From an uncultured beta proteobacterium (GTDB lineage: Bacteria; Pseudomonadota; Gammaproteobacteria; Burkholderiales; Burkholderiaceae_C): a stretch of 40,140 nt of DNA. The position numbers were made by a program, and so were the translations under genes. Location of the stretch: positions 1 to 40,140 of the forward strand of contig CAIMZI010000111.1 in assembly GCA_903845935.1 (NCBI GenBank), in the 5' to 3' direction. Below, piece after piece: positions 1 to 8,824 of this stretch; the first letter of the stretch is position 1, and each line of letters opens with the position of its first letter. The notes beneath the pieces are model-generated. The model had not been told where the DNA came from. It did not search any database and worked only from the letters and a program-made list of their open reading frames with translations.

Positions 1-1180
1 ACAGCTTGAGCAGATCCTTGGCCGGGGGCGTGGCGTGCACCAGCAGCGCCTCGGCATTGGACACCGTGACGCAGACCGGCAGGCTGTCCAGCGACAAGCG
101 AATACGCTGGTTAAAGGTGGCGGCGGCCGCCGCGTCTTGCAAGGATTTCTGCACCCTGCCAATCGCTTCGCTGATGCGCGCCTTGTCTCCGGGCATGGGC
201 GGCATGACGGCGTCGAGCCGACCTTCGGCATAGGCGCTGACGGTGGACACCACCTTGAGCGTGTCGTCGATATGCGAGCGCACCAGGGTGTTGATGGATT
301 CGCCCATGCTGCGATAGGCGCCCTCCAGTTCGGCCACCGGCATGCGGTAGTCCAGCATGCCGGTGGCATGTTGGCGCGCCATCTCGGCCTGCTCTACTTC
401 AAACTGCTGCAGAGTCGATTGCATTCTGGCCAGAGGCGCCAGCAACTGACCGATTTCACTTTCGTCCACCTCAATCGGTGTATCCACTCGGCCCGAGGCC
501 ACCTGATTAGCCACCGCCAGCGCCTTGTTCAAAGGCCGCGTGATGCTGACAATCACCAGCCATGCCAGCAACACCGCAGCCAACACCGTCAGCGCCACCA
601 GCACCATTGCGGTCTGCAGAATATGGTCGGCGGTTTGCACCGTAGCGCCGACCTGTTGCTGCATTTGCTCCACCTGCGTTTTGACAAAGGGCGCCAGCAG
701 CTTTTGCAACTCGTCACTGGCCGCGTCAAACCCACCCATTTGCTTGTTGCCAAGCTCCGGGCCTCCGGCCACATAGGCTTGCGCCATGGCCTTGCCGATC
801 TGAAAGTAGCGTGCCGCACCGGCGCGTATCGCGTCAACACGCTGGACCGACGGTTTGTCGTCGAGCAATTTGAAATGTTTTTCGAACTCGTTCAGCGACA
901 CATTGAGAGTGTCGAAATTTTCTTGTGCGTTCTTGAAGCCGTCATCCATTCCGTCCAGACCACGGGTGGCCGACACATCGGAAAGAAACTGCTGTATTTG
1001 CACCACGTTCTTGTCCATGGCTGCAGCAAGCAGCGCGTATTTCACGCTTTCGTCAGACACCTTCACCATGCCCTGCTTGACCTCGGTGAGTTGGGTGCTG
1101 AGCCACCAAGTAAAACCAATAAACAAAACGATTGGCAGGGCAAATCCCAGCAGTATCCTAGTGCGGATGGAGGTTTTCAT
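1..1180 (-). CDS. Methyl-accepting chemotaxis protein, transmembrane (C-terminus outside the window)
   Basis: Chemoreceptor whose first 393 codons are present; the signalling hairpin lies beyond the left edge. It starts at the ATG at 1180, four bases after the upstream CheW stop. Residues about 8-27 form a first membrane helix and 28-188 a helical periplasmic sensor. Residues about 189-211 form the second membrane helix, and 212-265 a HAMP domain beginning ITRPLNKAL. A second HAMP-like stretch (about 268-345) follows, and a PAS-like domain begins near 360 (SLDSLPVCVTVSNAEALLV). The reading frame is open throughout 1-1180. As last visible gene of the chemotaxis operon it probably signals through the CheA and CheW encoded upstream. 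The ligand cannot be told from sequence. Confidence 0.88.
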   Translation of the reverse strand, partial: MKTSIRTRILLGFALPIVLFIGFTWWLSTQLTEVKQGMVKVSDESVKYALLAAAMDKNVVQIQQFLSDVSATRGLDGMDDGFKNAQENFDTLNVSLNEFEKHFKLLDDKPSVQRVDAIRAGAARYFQIGKAMAQAYVAGGPELGNKQMGGFDAASDELQKLLAPFVKTQVEQMQQQVGATVQTADHILQTAMVLVALTVLAAVLLAWLVIVSITRPLNKALAVANQVASGRVDTPIEVDESEIGQLLAPLARMQSTLQQFEVEQAEMARQHATGMLDYRMPVAELEGAYRSMGESINTLVRSHIDDTLKVVSTVSAYAEGRLDAVMPPMPGDKARISEAIGRVQKSLQDAAAAATFNQRIRLSLDSLPVCVTVSNAEALLVHATPPAKDLLKL

Positions 1181-1184
1181 AGTT

Positions 1185-1694
1185 TTATGCGTGTTCGACC
1201 AGTTCGGCCATTTCAGTAATGTCCAGGGCGCGCTCGGGCGCCAGGATCACGATAAATTCCCCACCCACCTTGCCGATGCCGTGTATGAATTCGCGCCGGA
1301 TGGAGCTGCCAAACTGCGGCGCCGGCTCGACATTGGCCTGTGCAATGTCTATGACCTCGCTGACCGCATCCACCAGCAGGCCCAGCTCCACCTTTTCATC
1401 GGCGCTCACCGAGTCAAAAATAATGATGCAGGTCTTCTTGCCGATCTGGGCGCGGGCACGGCCAAAGCGCGACTGCAAATCGATCACCGGCACCACGGAG
1501 CCGCGCAAGTTGATAACACCGCGCACAAAGTCAGGCATCAGCGGCACCATGGTCATGCTGCCGTGCTGGATGATTTCGCGCACGCAGCGGATGTCCATGG
1601 CGAAGACCTCGTCGCCCAGGGTGAAGGTCAGATACTGGAGCGCCGGACCGTGGTCGGCCTTGGCGTCGGGTTGGTTGGCAATTTCGTCAAACAT
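1185..1694 (-). CDS. cheW: Chemotaxis coupling protein CheW
   Basis: A 169-residue single-domain CheW that links receptors to the kinase CheA. The conserved core is easy to see: LQYLTFTLGDEVFAMDI, REIIQH, VRGVINLRGSVVPVIDL and, near the end, GEFIVILAPERAL. Length is normal for the family, with a short acidic N-terminal lead of about 18 residues. It sits between two receptor genes, 9 bases after the stop of the soluble receptor and 4 bases before the membrane receptor, so it is clearly an operon member. The family call is secure; whether it also serves receptors encoded elsewhere cannot be seen. Confidence 0.96.
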   Translation of the reverse strand: MFDEIANQPDAKADHGPALQYLTFTLGDEVFAMDIRCVREIIQHGSMTMVPLMPDFVRGVINLRGSVVPVIDLQSRFGRARAQIGKKTCIIIFDSVSADEKVELGLLVDAVSEVIDIAQANVEPAPQFGSSIRREFIHGIGKVGGEFIVILAPERALDITEMAELVEHA

Positions 1695-1703
1695 GGTTCT
1701 GGC

Positions 1704-3779
1704 TCAGTAAGGACGGAAGTTCGAAGACCCGCCGCCGCGCACCGGTGCCGGGCTGAGCGTGGATGCCAGGCGCGGTGCAGTCCCACGGCGCTGGACCGGC
1801 TCATGGCGGCTGGGGGGCAGGACGGCGCCGGAGGCGGTATCAAAAAAGGCCACTGACTGCTGCAACTGTTCGGCCTGGCCGCTCAGTTCTTCGCTGGTGG
1901 CGGCCAGCTGTTCCGAGGCCGAAGCGTTTTGCTGCGTGGCCTTGCTGAGCTGACCCATGGCGCCACCAATCTGCAGCACCGAATCGCTTTGCTCGGCGCT
2001 GGCGGCGGCAATTTCTTGCACCAGTTCGCTGGTTTTCTGAATGCTGGGAACAATCGCCTGGAGCAAGCGCCCGGCGCGTTCGGCGGTAGACACGCTGTTG
2101 CCCGCCAGGTCGCCAATTTCACGCGCTGCCTGCTGGCTGCGCTCGGCCAGTTTGCGCACCTCGGCGGCCACCACTGCAAAACCCTTGCCGTGTTCACCGG
2201 CCCGTGCGGCCTCAATGGCGGCGTTGAGCGCCAGCAGATTGGTCTGGTATGCAATGTCGTCGACGATACCGATCTTGGAGGCGATCTGCTTCATGGCGGT
2301 GACGGTCTGGCTGACGGCACCGCCACCCTCCTGCGCCTCGGTGCTGGTCTTGGTTGCCATGCCTTCGGTGACGCGGGCGTTGTCGCTGTTTTGCGCAATC
2401 GAGGCCGACATCGCATCGATAGACGCCGTGGTTTCTTCCACGCTGGCCGCCTGTTCGCTGGCGGCCTGCGACAGCGATTGCGCCGTGGCCGACACCTGGT
2501 TGGCGGCACCGGTGAGCGCATCCGCAGCGCTGCGCACCTCGTCAATGATTTCTGCCAGTTTGGCAAAGCTGCTGTTGGCGTCTTGCTTGACCTGGTTGAA
2601 TGCTCCCTGCATGTCGCGCGTGATGCGCTGGGTCAGCTTGCCGTCGGCCAGGCCCGAGAACATGCGCGCCATGTCTTCCACGACGGCGCCGAGCTTTTCG
2701 CTGGTTTCGTTGGCGTCTTGTTTGAGATTGCCGAAGGTGCCCACGTAGTCGCGCGTGATGCGCTGGCTCAGGTCTCCCTCCGACAGACCACCCATGACAC
2801 GCCCCACATCGGCAAAAATAACCGAGGTGGTTTCCATCAGCGCATTGACGCCTGAACACAGGGCTTCGATAGGTCCACTCAGACCCTGCATGGCAATGCG
2901 CTGGCTGAGGTCGCCGACCTGCGCCGCCGAGGTCACGCGGTTGGCCTGCTCCACCGCGTTCTTGAGCATATTGGCCACAGTGACTTCGGTGGTGACGTCG
3001 GTGGCGATCTTGACGATCTTGACCACGCGGCCCATTTCGTCGGTCACCGGCGCATACACCGCCTGCAGAAACACTTCCCTGCCCGATTTGGCCATGCGCC
3101 TGAAGACCGCGCTCTGCGCCTGGCCCTGGTTCAGATCGGCCCAAAACTGCTGGTAACTGGGCGCACCACTGGTCTCGGACGCGCAGAACATGCGATGGTG
3201 CTTGCCCTGGATGTCGGCGAGTTGGTAGCCCATGGCCTGTAAAAAGCGGGGGTTGGCGCTGAGCACATGGCCGCCCAGATCAAACTCGATGTAGGCGTAG
3301 GAAGCGTCGATGGCCGCCAGAATGCCGCGCGCGTTTTGGCGCTCGATTTCGACCTCGGTGATGTCGTAGCGCACACCTAGGTATTTCATGGGTTTGCCGT
3401 TGTCGCCCAGAATCGGCGCGATCACCGCATCCACGTAATAGGGCGTGCCGTCCTTGGCGCGGTTCTTCACAATGCCGCGAAAGATCTCGCCACGGCCAAT
3501 GGTGGACCACATTTCCTTGAACACCGCCTTGGGCATGTCCGGGTGGCGCGTGGTGCTGTGAGGCTGGCCCAGCAACTCCTTGCTGCTGTACTTGGAGACC
3601 GCCATGAACTTGTCATTGATGCTGAGAATGTCGCCCTTTTTGTCGCCCTCAGAGACGATGCTGGTCAGGTTCATGATGTCGGTGCGCACCTTGAGCTCAG
3701 CCTCGAGTTCGACAATGCGCCGCTGCATCGCGGCGCCATGGAACATCCGCCCCCACCATGAGGATTGACTAGACGACAT
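1704..3779 (-). CDS. Soluble PAS-PAS-HAMP chemoreceptor (Aer-like methyl-accepting protein)
   Basis: A 691-residue receptor with no membrane segment, so probably cytoplasmic or held in arrays through CheW and CheA. PAS 1 spans about 40-145 and has the Aer-type signature [14 protein letters not shown] followed by [18 protein letters not shown] 2 spans about 150-265. Three tandem HAMP-like repeats follow (about 285-415), each with a G-[DK]-L-[ST]-Q-R-I motif, then the signalling domain with its hairpin near 500-545 ([20 protein letters not shown]). The C-terminus (SSNFRPY) has no CheR-tethering pentapeptide. The start is supported by AAGGAG ahead of the ATG. Aer-like PAS domains usually sense redox state or oxygen through a cofactor; the actual signal here is inference. 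Confidence 0.93.
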   Translation of the reverse strand: MSSSQSSWWGRMFHGAAMQRRIVELEAELKVRTDIMNLTSIVSEGDKKGDILSINDKFMAVSKYSSKELLGQPHSTTRHPDMPKAVFKEMWSTIGRGEIFRGIVKNRAKDGTPYYVDAVIAPILGDNGKPMKYLGVRYDITEVEIERQNARGILAAIDASYAYIEFDLGGHVLSANPRFLQAMGYQLADIQGKHHRMFCASETSGAPSYQQFWADLNQGQAQSAVFRRMAKSGREVFLQAVYAPVTDEMGRVVKIVKIATDVTTEVTVANMLKNAVEQANRVTSAAQVGDLSQRIAMQGLSGPIEALCSGVNALMETTSVIFADVGRVMGGLSEGDLSQRITRDYVGTFGNLKQDANETSEKLGAVVEDMARMFSGLADGKLTQRITRDMQGAFNQVKQDANSSFAKLAEIIDEVRSAADALTGAANQVSATAQSLSQAASEQAASVEETTASIDAMSASIAQNSDNARVTEGMATKTSTEAQEGGGAVSQTVTAMKQIASKIGIVDDIAYQTNLLALNAAIEAARAGEHGKGFAVVAAEVRKLAERSQQAAREIGDLAGNSVSTAERAGRLLQAIVPSIQKTSELVQEIAAASAEQSDSVLQIGGAMGQLSKATQQNASASEQLAATSEELSGQAEQLQQSVAFFDTASGAVLPPSRHEPVQRRGTAPRLASTLSPAPVRGGGSSNFRPY

Positions 3780-3821
3780 GGATCCAACTCCTTGATTTGA
3801 TATTGCTTATCAACAAACTGT

Positions 3822-6002
3822 TTACCCCGCCAAGGCCAGCAGGTCCGTGCCGGTAATCAGCTCGCCCAGCGACACCACGTCCAGAATCAGCGCCACTTCA
3901 CCATTGCCCAAAATGCTGGAGCCGGAAATGCCACGCAGGGTTTTGAACAAACGACCCAGCGGCTTGATGACGGTCTGGTTCTGACCCAGCAGCACTTCCA
4001 CCTCAATCCCGTATTTGCCACGCGGCGAATGCACCACCACCACGCTGACGCGTTCGGGCAGATCCGACTCCACCGAATACAGGGTACGCAATCGCACCAC
4101 CGGCAACACCGCGCCACGCAGCTCCAGACAGTGGCGGCCGCGCTCATCGACGCGCACGTGTTCGCCCCCTGACTCGATCACTTCGACCACGGCCTCCAGC
4201 GGCAACACGAATTTGGATGCGCCCACACCGACCATGAAACCGTCGATGATGGCCAGCGTCAGCGGCAGGCGAATATCCACCTGCAGGCCCTTGCCCGGAT
4301 TGCTGTTGAGGCGGATGCTGCCGCGCAAGGCCTCGATATTGCGGCGCACCACATCCATGCCGACACCCCGACCCGACAGGTTGGTGACCTGCTCGGCGGT
4401 GGAAAAGCCGGGCTCGAATATCAACATGTGGATGTCGTCATCCGGCGGCACCACGCCCTGCTCCACCAGCCCTCGATTCCAAGCCCGCTGCAGCACGCGC
4501 TCGCGGTTGATGCCGCGGCCGTCGTCTTCAATGCGGATCAGAATGGCACCGGTTTCGTGGCGTGCACTCAGCACCAGCTTGCCAGCGGCCGGTTTGCCAG
4601 CGGACAGGCGTTCCTGCGCCGTTTCCAGCCCATGGTCCAGCGAATTGCGCACGAGGTGCATCAGCGGATCGGCGATCTTCTCGACCATGGATTTGTCGAG
4701 CTCGGCGTCGCCGCCCACGATTTCAAAATTGACTTCCTTGCCCAGGCTGGAGGCGGTGTCGCGCACCACGCGGCGAAAACGGCTGAAGGTCTCGCCCACC
4801 GGCACCATGCGCAGGCCCAGGGTGCCGTTGCGAATCTCTTCGATCAGACCGTTCATGTGCAGGTTGGCCTCGATCAGCGCCTCGCCATGGGTTTCGCGCG
4901 CCAGCAGCGTGGCACCGGCACCGGCAATCACCAGTTCGCCCAGCAGGTTGATGACTGCGTCCAGGCGGTCGGCCTGGACCCGGATATAGCGCTCCTCAGA
5001 GGGCGCAGACTCGCGCAACTTTTGCTGTTTGCCCAGGGCCGCCGCCACCACTTCGGGTGCCACGCCGGCCTGCGCCTCCAGCAGGTCGCCAATCTTGGAC
5101 TTGGCCACAGCCGGCATGCCGCGGCTGGACTCCTGCGTGCTCAGCACCTGGGTCAGCTTGTCCTGCGTAAGCGCCCCCACCGACACCAGCATGTCGCCCA
5201 GACGCGGTGTGCCCGGCATATCCTCCAGGGCACGCGCCATCTTCTGGTCGGCGGTTTCTGGCGCCACCACGTCGAGTTCGCAGTCGTCCATCACAAAGCT
5301 GAAGGCACCCTCAATGTCCTCGCGGCTGGCCTTGGTCTTCAACTGCATGCTGAAGCTGAGGTAACAGCTTTCCGGATTGAGATTCACCAGGGGCGGCACC
5401 GCATCCGAGCCGCAGCGCACCGAAACCACCTCGCCCATGCCGCCCAAATAGCGGGCGATGGACAGCGGGTCCATGCCGTTGCGAAAGGTTTCCACGCCAA
5501 AACGGGCAGAAATATTCCAGATCGCTTCGGCACCGGGCTTGGCGGCCGGCCCGGCACTGACAGCAGCAGCCTGCGACGCTGGCGCCTGACCGGCTTCGGT
5601 CAGGGCGCGCAACTGCACCACCAGATCGGCGCGCAAGTCCTTTTGCTCGGGCGTGTCGGCGCTCTCATCGGCGGCGGTGTCGACCAGAAACTTGATCTGG
5701 TCATTGCATTGCAGCAGCAGGGTGCTGATGTCCGGATTCAGGGCCAGCTCGCCCTCACGCATCTTGTCGAGCAGGGTCTCCACATGGTGGGTAAATTCCA
5801 CCACCCGGTTCAGACCAAAGATGCCGGCCGAGCCCTTGACGGTGTGAGCACAGCGAAACAACGAATCCAGCAGTTCGCGGTTGTCGGGCTGCTCCTCGAG
5901 TTCGAGCAACAGGATTTCTATGGCTTCAATCTGTTCGGCCGCTTCGCTGATAAAGGCCGGCATGGCCTGCGCGATAAAGGCCAGGTCTGCGTCCATGCTC
6001 AT
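3822..6002 (-). CDS. cheA: Chemotaxis histidine kinase CheA with an MshEN-like motif pair
   Basis: A 726-residue kinase. The ATG at 6002 was chosen because it overlaps the STAS gene stop as ATGA and has GGAG seven bases upstream; a longer frame to 6041 exists. Order: HPt domain with phospho-acceptor His53 (CAHTVKGSAGIFG), an Ala/Pro linker, a P2-like domain (about 160-247), two 24-residue MshEN-like motifs at 267-290 and 303-326, dimerisation helices from 338, then the ATPase domain. The ATPase has an N box HLVRNSLDHGLE (449-460), G1 DDGRGIN (493-499) and G2 SGRGVGMDVV (543-552). A CheW-like domain fills about 585-726. It phosphorylates the CheY encoded just upstream. The first MshEN-like repeat fits the known consensus (RLG, LV, G10, L17, L21, Q24); the second is degenerate. 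Confidence 0.97.
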   Translation of the reverse strand: MSMDADLAFIAQAMPAFISEAAEQIEAIEILLLELEEQPDNRELLDSLFRCAHTVKGSAGIFGLNRVVEFTHHVETLLDKMREGELALNPDISTLLLQCNDQIKFLVDTAADESADTPEQKDLRADLVVQLRALTEAGQAPASQAAAVSAGPAAKPGAEAIWNISARFGVETFRNGMDPLSIARYLGGMGEVVSVRCGSDAVPPLVNLNPESCYLSFSMQLKTKASREDIEGAFSFVMDDCELDVVAPETADQKMARALEDMPGTPRLGDMLVSVGALTQDKLTQVLSTQESSRGMPAVAKSKIGDLLEAQAGVAPEVVAAALGKQQKLRESAPSEERYIRVQADRLDAVINLLGELVIAGAGATLLARETHGEALIEANLHMNGLIEEIRNGTLGLRMVPVGETFSRFRRVVRDTASSLGKEVNFEIVGGDAELDKSMVEKIADPLMHLVRNSLDHGLETAQERLSAGKPAAGKLVLSARHETGAILIRIEDDGRGINRERVLQRAWNRGLVEQGVVPPDDDIHMLIFEPGFSTAEQVTNLSGRGVGMDVVRRNIEALRGSIRLNSNPGKGLQVDIRLPLTLAIIDGFMVGVGASKFVLPLEAVVEVIESGGEHVRVDERGRHCLELRGAVLPVVRLRTLYSVESDLPERVSVVVVHSPRGKYGIEVEVLLGQNQTVIKPLGRLFKTLRGISGSSILGNGEVALILDVVSLGELITGTDLLALAG

Positions 6003-6298
6003 TGGGTTGCTCCGGTCTTGAGGGTTCGGCCGTCCAGCCATTTACCAAGGCCAAGGGTGCGGCAGGCGGCCATAAACGGCACACTGGCTTCCACCAGATG
6101 CCAGGGCAGGTCGCCGTTGGCAAGTGCTGCCAGCAGTTGCAGGCCGGAGCCATCGACCTCGGCCACATCGCGCGCAGAAACCTCCAGCAGGTCACGCCCC
6201 TCGGCCGTCTGCTCGGCCACCCAGGCCAGCAGGGCGTCGCGGGTTTCCAGCGCGCTGTAGATGTTCAACTCGGCAGGCAATTCAAACCGTTCAGCCAT
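5999..6298 (-). CDS. STAS-domain protein (anti-sigma-factor-antagonist type)
   Basis: A 99-residue protein that is a single STAS domain. The conserved loop DVAEVDGSGLQLLAAL holds Ser51, the residue phosphorylated in SpoIIAA-like members, preceded by a beta strand (RDLLEVSA). Its stop overlaps the cheA start (ATGA), so the two are translationally coupled. STAS proteins bind switch kinases or scaffold signalling complexes; the role inside a chemotaxis operon is not established here. A GC-only stem-loop (6332-6345, GCCCG/CGGGC) lies in the 69-base gap between cheY and this gene and might affect mRNA processing. Confidence 0.9.
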   Translation of the reverse strand: MAERFELPAELNIYSALETRDALLAWVAEQTAEGRDLLEVSARDVAEVDGSGLQLLAALANGDLPWHLVEASVPFMAACRTLGLGKWLDGRTLKTGATQ

Positions 6299-6367
6299 GG
6301 TATCTCCCTGATCGCGTTGCGGACCCGGACAGCCCGATTGCGGGCGCCGCGTCCTGGGGTAACTACT

Positions 6368-6733
6368 TTAGGTGCACAGCTTGGACACCGCATTGACCAG
6401 TTGGGTGGGCGCAAAGGGCTTGACCATCCAGGCCTTGGCACCAGCAGCCTTGCCCTGTTCCTTTTTCTCTTCCTGGCTTTCGGTGGTCAGCATCAGAATG
6501 GGCAGGAATTTGTAGGCCGGCAACTGCTTGGCCGCCTTGACAAACTCAATGCCATTCATGATCGGCATGTTGACGTCACACACCACCATATTGATGGTGC
6601 GACCGTCCAACAGCGCCAGAGCGGCCTGGCCGTCGCCAGCCTCCAACACGTTGTAGCCAGCGCCCGTCAGAGCCATCTTCACCACTTGGCGCAAGCTGGC
6701 CGAGTCGTCCACTACCAAAATCGTCTTTGCCAT
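6368..6733 (-). CDS. cheY: Response regulator CheY
   Basis: A 121-residue single receiver domain. The acidic pair Asp9-Asp10 (ILVVDDSAS), phospho-acceptor Asp53 (VVCDVNMPIMNG), the TT of LMLTTES and the KPF lysine near the end are all present, and no output domain follows. The ATG at 6733 is preferred over the in-frame GTG at 6739 because AGAGG lies five bases before the ATG and because the protein then begins MAKTILVVDD, as is usual. It is probably phosphorylated by the CheA encoded downstream and acts on the flagellar switch or another output. The motif of its likely phosphatase is in the gene immediately upstream, whose stop is 9 bases away. Confidence 0.96.
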   Translation of the reverse strand: MAKTILVVDDSASLRQVVKMALTGAGYNVLEAGDGQAALALLDGRTINMVVCDVNMPIMNGIEFVKAAKQLPAYKFLPILMLTTESQEEKKEQGKAAGAKAWMVKPFAPTQLVNAVSKLCT

Positions 6734-6742
6734 ATCCACCTC

Positions 6743-7420
6743 TTAGAAAAATGTCGTTTCGTTGTCTGCATCCGCGCCTGAGTCTGCGCCACCGTGGTGG
6801 TTGTGTCGCTGTTCAGCCATGGCGTATTGGTCTTCCAGTCGTGCCAGCCAGGCCTGCAGCTCCGGGGTATCGGCGGCCCGCCCGGCCACTGCATCCTGCA
6901 AGCGGGCCATGTCGGACTCCAGCAGGGCAATCATCTGGCTGATGCGGTCCTGGTACTGAAAGCCGATGTACATGCGCTCCACCTGCGCGGCCACGGCCTC
7001 GGTCTCATGAGAGAAGGGACGGTTGATTTGCTCAATGGCATGTACGGCGTCGCGCACCAAGGTCAAGGCGGCATCGATAGCAGCAGCGCCGCCTGCAGAC
7101 ACGGCAGGGTCAGCGCGTAAAGGCGCCAAGGCCTGCGCGCAGGCCTGCTCCAGACCGATGACGGTGCCATCCACGGGACTAAGTGCTGCGGTAATCTGCT
7201 GGGACTGAAGCTGCGCCGATTGCAGATGCGGACTCAGGGCCGCGAAGGCCTGCATCATCTCGGATACAGCGGTTTCGGATTGCGCCCGCGATGCCGCCAA
7301 ATGGCGCGCCCACACCGGGAAGACTCCGGCGCAGAGCTCGACCAGCGGTTGGGCCGTATCCGCTGCGACAGCTTGTTCTGAGGGTATGGGCATCCCGATA
7401 GATAAAGTATTTTCTTGCAT
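6743..7420 (-). CDS. CheZ-like protein, putative CheY-P phosphatase
   Basis: A 225-residue, mostly helical protein that opens the chemotaxis operon. Near residues 150-175 the motif GFQYQDRISQMI places Asp158 and Gln162 with D-x3-Q spacing, as in the catalytic DLTGQ of CheZ. The extreme C-terminus is acidic and ends NETTFF, reminiscent of the CheY-tethering tail of CheZ, after a disordered His/Asp-rich stretch. Overall similarity to classical CheZ is low, so the name is tentative. The ATG at 7420 is chosen; the frame continues upstream to a TTG at 7537 and through another ATG (7492), but those extra residues (Cys-rich, unlike the rest) look like untranslated leader. No strong ribosome-binding site is visible for any option. 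Confidence 0.72.
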   Translation of the reverse strand: MQENTLSIGMPIPSEQAVAADTAQPLVELCAGVFPVWARHLAASRAQSETAVSEMMQAFAALSPHLQSAQLQSQQITAALSPVDGTVIGLEQACAQALAPLRADPAVSAGGAAAIDAALTLVRDAVHAIEQINRPFSHETEAVAAQVERMYIGFQYQDRISQMIALLESDMARLQDAVAGRAADTPELQAWLARLEDQYAMAEQRHNHHGGADSGADADNETTFF

Positions 7421-7512
7421 GGTAGCGCCAAAAAGCCGACCTGGGAATTCTGGAACCTGCGTTTGCCTGCAGGCACCGCAATCCCAGTCCATTTTTGTTG
7501 ATCCAGCCCCCA

Positions 7513-7547
7513 GTATTCCGCGAATTTGGCGGGTCAAGGCGGAATAC
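7513..7547. repeat. Perfect 9-bp inverted repeat between pgk and the chemotaxis operon
   Basis: GTATTCCGC (7513-7521) and GCGGAATAC (7539-7547) are perfect complements separated by 17 bases. The element lies just after the pgk stop and about 95 bases before the chosen start of the CheZ-like gene. There is no T-run on the transcribed (minus) side, so it is not a standard terminator. It could be an operator for the chemotaxis operon or an RNA structure at the pgk 3' end. Confidence 0.6.
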
Positions 7548-7554
7548 GCGCTAT

Positions 7555-8748
7555 TTAATTTGCGGCACGCCGCGTCAGGATCTCAAAGGCCGGCAGGGTC
7601 TTGCCTTCCAGCACTTCCAGAAAGGCGCCACCGCCGGTGGAAATATAGCCAATTTTGTCCTCAATGCCGTACTTGGCAATCGCCGCCAGGGTGTCGCCGC
7701 CACCGGCAATCGAAAACGCGCTGGACTCGGCAATCGCGTGGGCAATCGTCTTGGTGCCGTTCTCAAAGGCGGGGAACTCGAACACACCCACCGGGCCATT
7801 CCAGACGATGGTGCCGGCAGATTTCAGCTGGTCTGCGAGAAGCTGGGCGGTGACCGGACCGATGTCCAGAATCAGGTCGTCGTCTTCCACTTCGGTGGCC
7901 AGCTTGGTGGTGGCAACGGCGTCAATGGCAAAGCTCTTGGCGGTGACCACGTCGGTGGGAATGGGCACGGCAGCACCGCGGGCACGCATGGCCTCGATCA
8001 CGGCGGTGGCCTCGGCCAGCAGATCGGGCTCGGCCAGGCTCTTGCCAATCTTCAAACCTGCGGCCAGCAGGAAGGTGTTGGCAATGCCGCCGCCCACAAT
8101 TAGCTGGTCCACATTGGCGGCCAGGGCCTTCAGAATGGTCAGCTTGGTCGAGACCTTGGAGCCGGCGACGATGGCCACCAGCGGGCGCTTCGGGTTCAGC
8201 AGGGCCTTGGTGATGGCGTCCATTTCAGCGGCCAAGAGCGGGCCGGCGCAGGCAATCGGCGCAAACTCTGCAATGCCGTAGGTGCTGGCCTCGGCGCGGT
8301 GGGCGGTGCCAAAGGCGTCGTGCACAAAGATGTCGCACAGGGCAGCCATTTTCTTTGCCAGCTCTTCATTGTTCTTCTTCTCGCCCTTGTTGACGCGGCA
8401 GTTTTCCAGCATCACCAGTTGACCCGGCGCCACGCTGACTCCATCCACCCAATCGGCCAGCACGGGAATTTCGCGGCCCATCAGCTCGCCCATGCGGCGC
8501 GCCACAGGTGTAAGCGAGTCTGCGGGCTTGAAAGCGCCCTCGGTTGGACGACCCAGATGCGAGGTGACCATGACGGCGGCGCCGGCCTTCAGGGCCATCT
8601 CTATACAGGGCACACTGGCACGGATGCGCGTGTCTTCGGTGATGTTGCCGGCGGCGTCCTGCGGCACATTCAGGTCGGCGCGGATAAACACGCGTTTGCC
8701 GGCAACTTTGCCCTGGGCGCACAGATCGGAGAAGCGGATAACGTTCAT
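7555..8748 (-). CDS. pgk: Phosphoglycerate kinase
   Basis: A 397-residue glycolytic/gluconeogenic kinase, cytoplasmic, converting 1,3-bisphosphoglycerate and ADP to 3-phosphoglycerate and ATP. Family motifs appear in order: [66 protein letters not shown] and, close to the end, the nucleotide-loop GGGDTLAAI and [14 protein letters not shown]. Length is normal for bacteria. AAGGTG stands a few bases before the ATG. The upstream gene fmt ends 76 bases away on the same strand. Identification is secure. Confidence 0.98.
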   Translation of the reverse strand: MNVIRFSDLCAQGKVAGKRVFIRADLNVPQDAAGNITEDTRIRASVPCIEMALKAGAAVMVTSHLGRPTEGAFKPADSLTPVARRMGELMGREIPVLADWVDGVSVAPGQLVMLENCRVNKGEKKNNEELAKKMAALCDIFVHDAFGTAHRAEASTYGIAEFAPIACAGPLLAAEMDAITKALLNPKRPLVAIVAGSKVSTKLTILKALAANVDQLIVGGGIANTFLLAAGLKIGKSLAEPDLLAEATAVIEAMRARGAAVPIPTDVVTAKSFAIDAVATTKLATEVEDDDLILDIGPVTAQLLADQLKSAGTIVWNGPVGVFEFPAFENGTKTIAHAIAESSAFSIAGGGDTLAAIAKYGIEDKIGYISTGGGAFLEVLEGKTLPAFEILTRRAAN

Positions 8749-8824
8749 GGAGTCACCTTGTTTGGAAGATCAAAAAGCGAATGCGGATTGTAGAAGCCGA
8801 GGCCGGCCGACTTACTGACACGGA

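Noticed and set aside
35..1219. A 394-residue plus-strand frame over the first receptor
   Set aside because: Antisense artefact; the minus strand gives a receptor with membrane helices and HAMP.
4428..6260. A 610-residue plus-strand frame over cheA and the STAS gene
   Set aside because: It is antisense to a clear CheA; its product is low-complexity His/Gln/Arg-rich, as expected from GC-rich antisense, and has no motif.
7421..7537. Upstream extension of the CheZ-like protein to a TTG start
   Set aside because: The extra 39 residues are compositionally unlike the rest and the region carries a dyad expected in untranslated DNA; the ATG at 7420 is simpler, though not proven.
7421..7554. Sigma-28-type promoter (TAAA ... 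GCC) for the chemotaxis operon
   Set aside because: The only candidate has a 13-base spacer and a poor -10 (GCCTTGAC), too far from the consensus.
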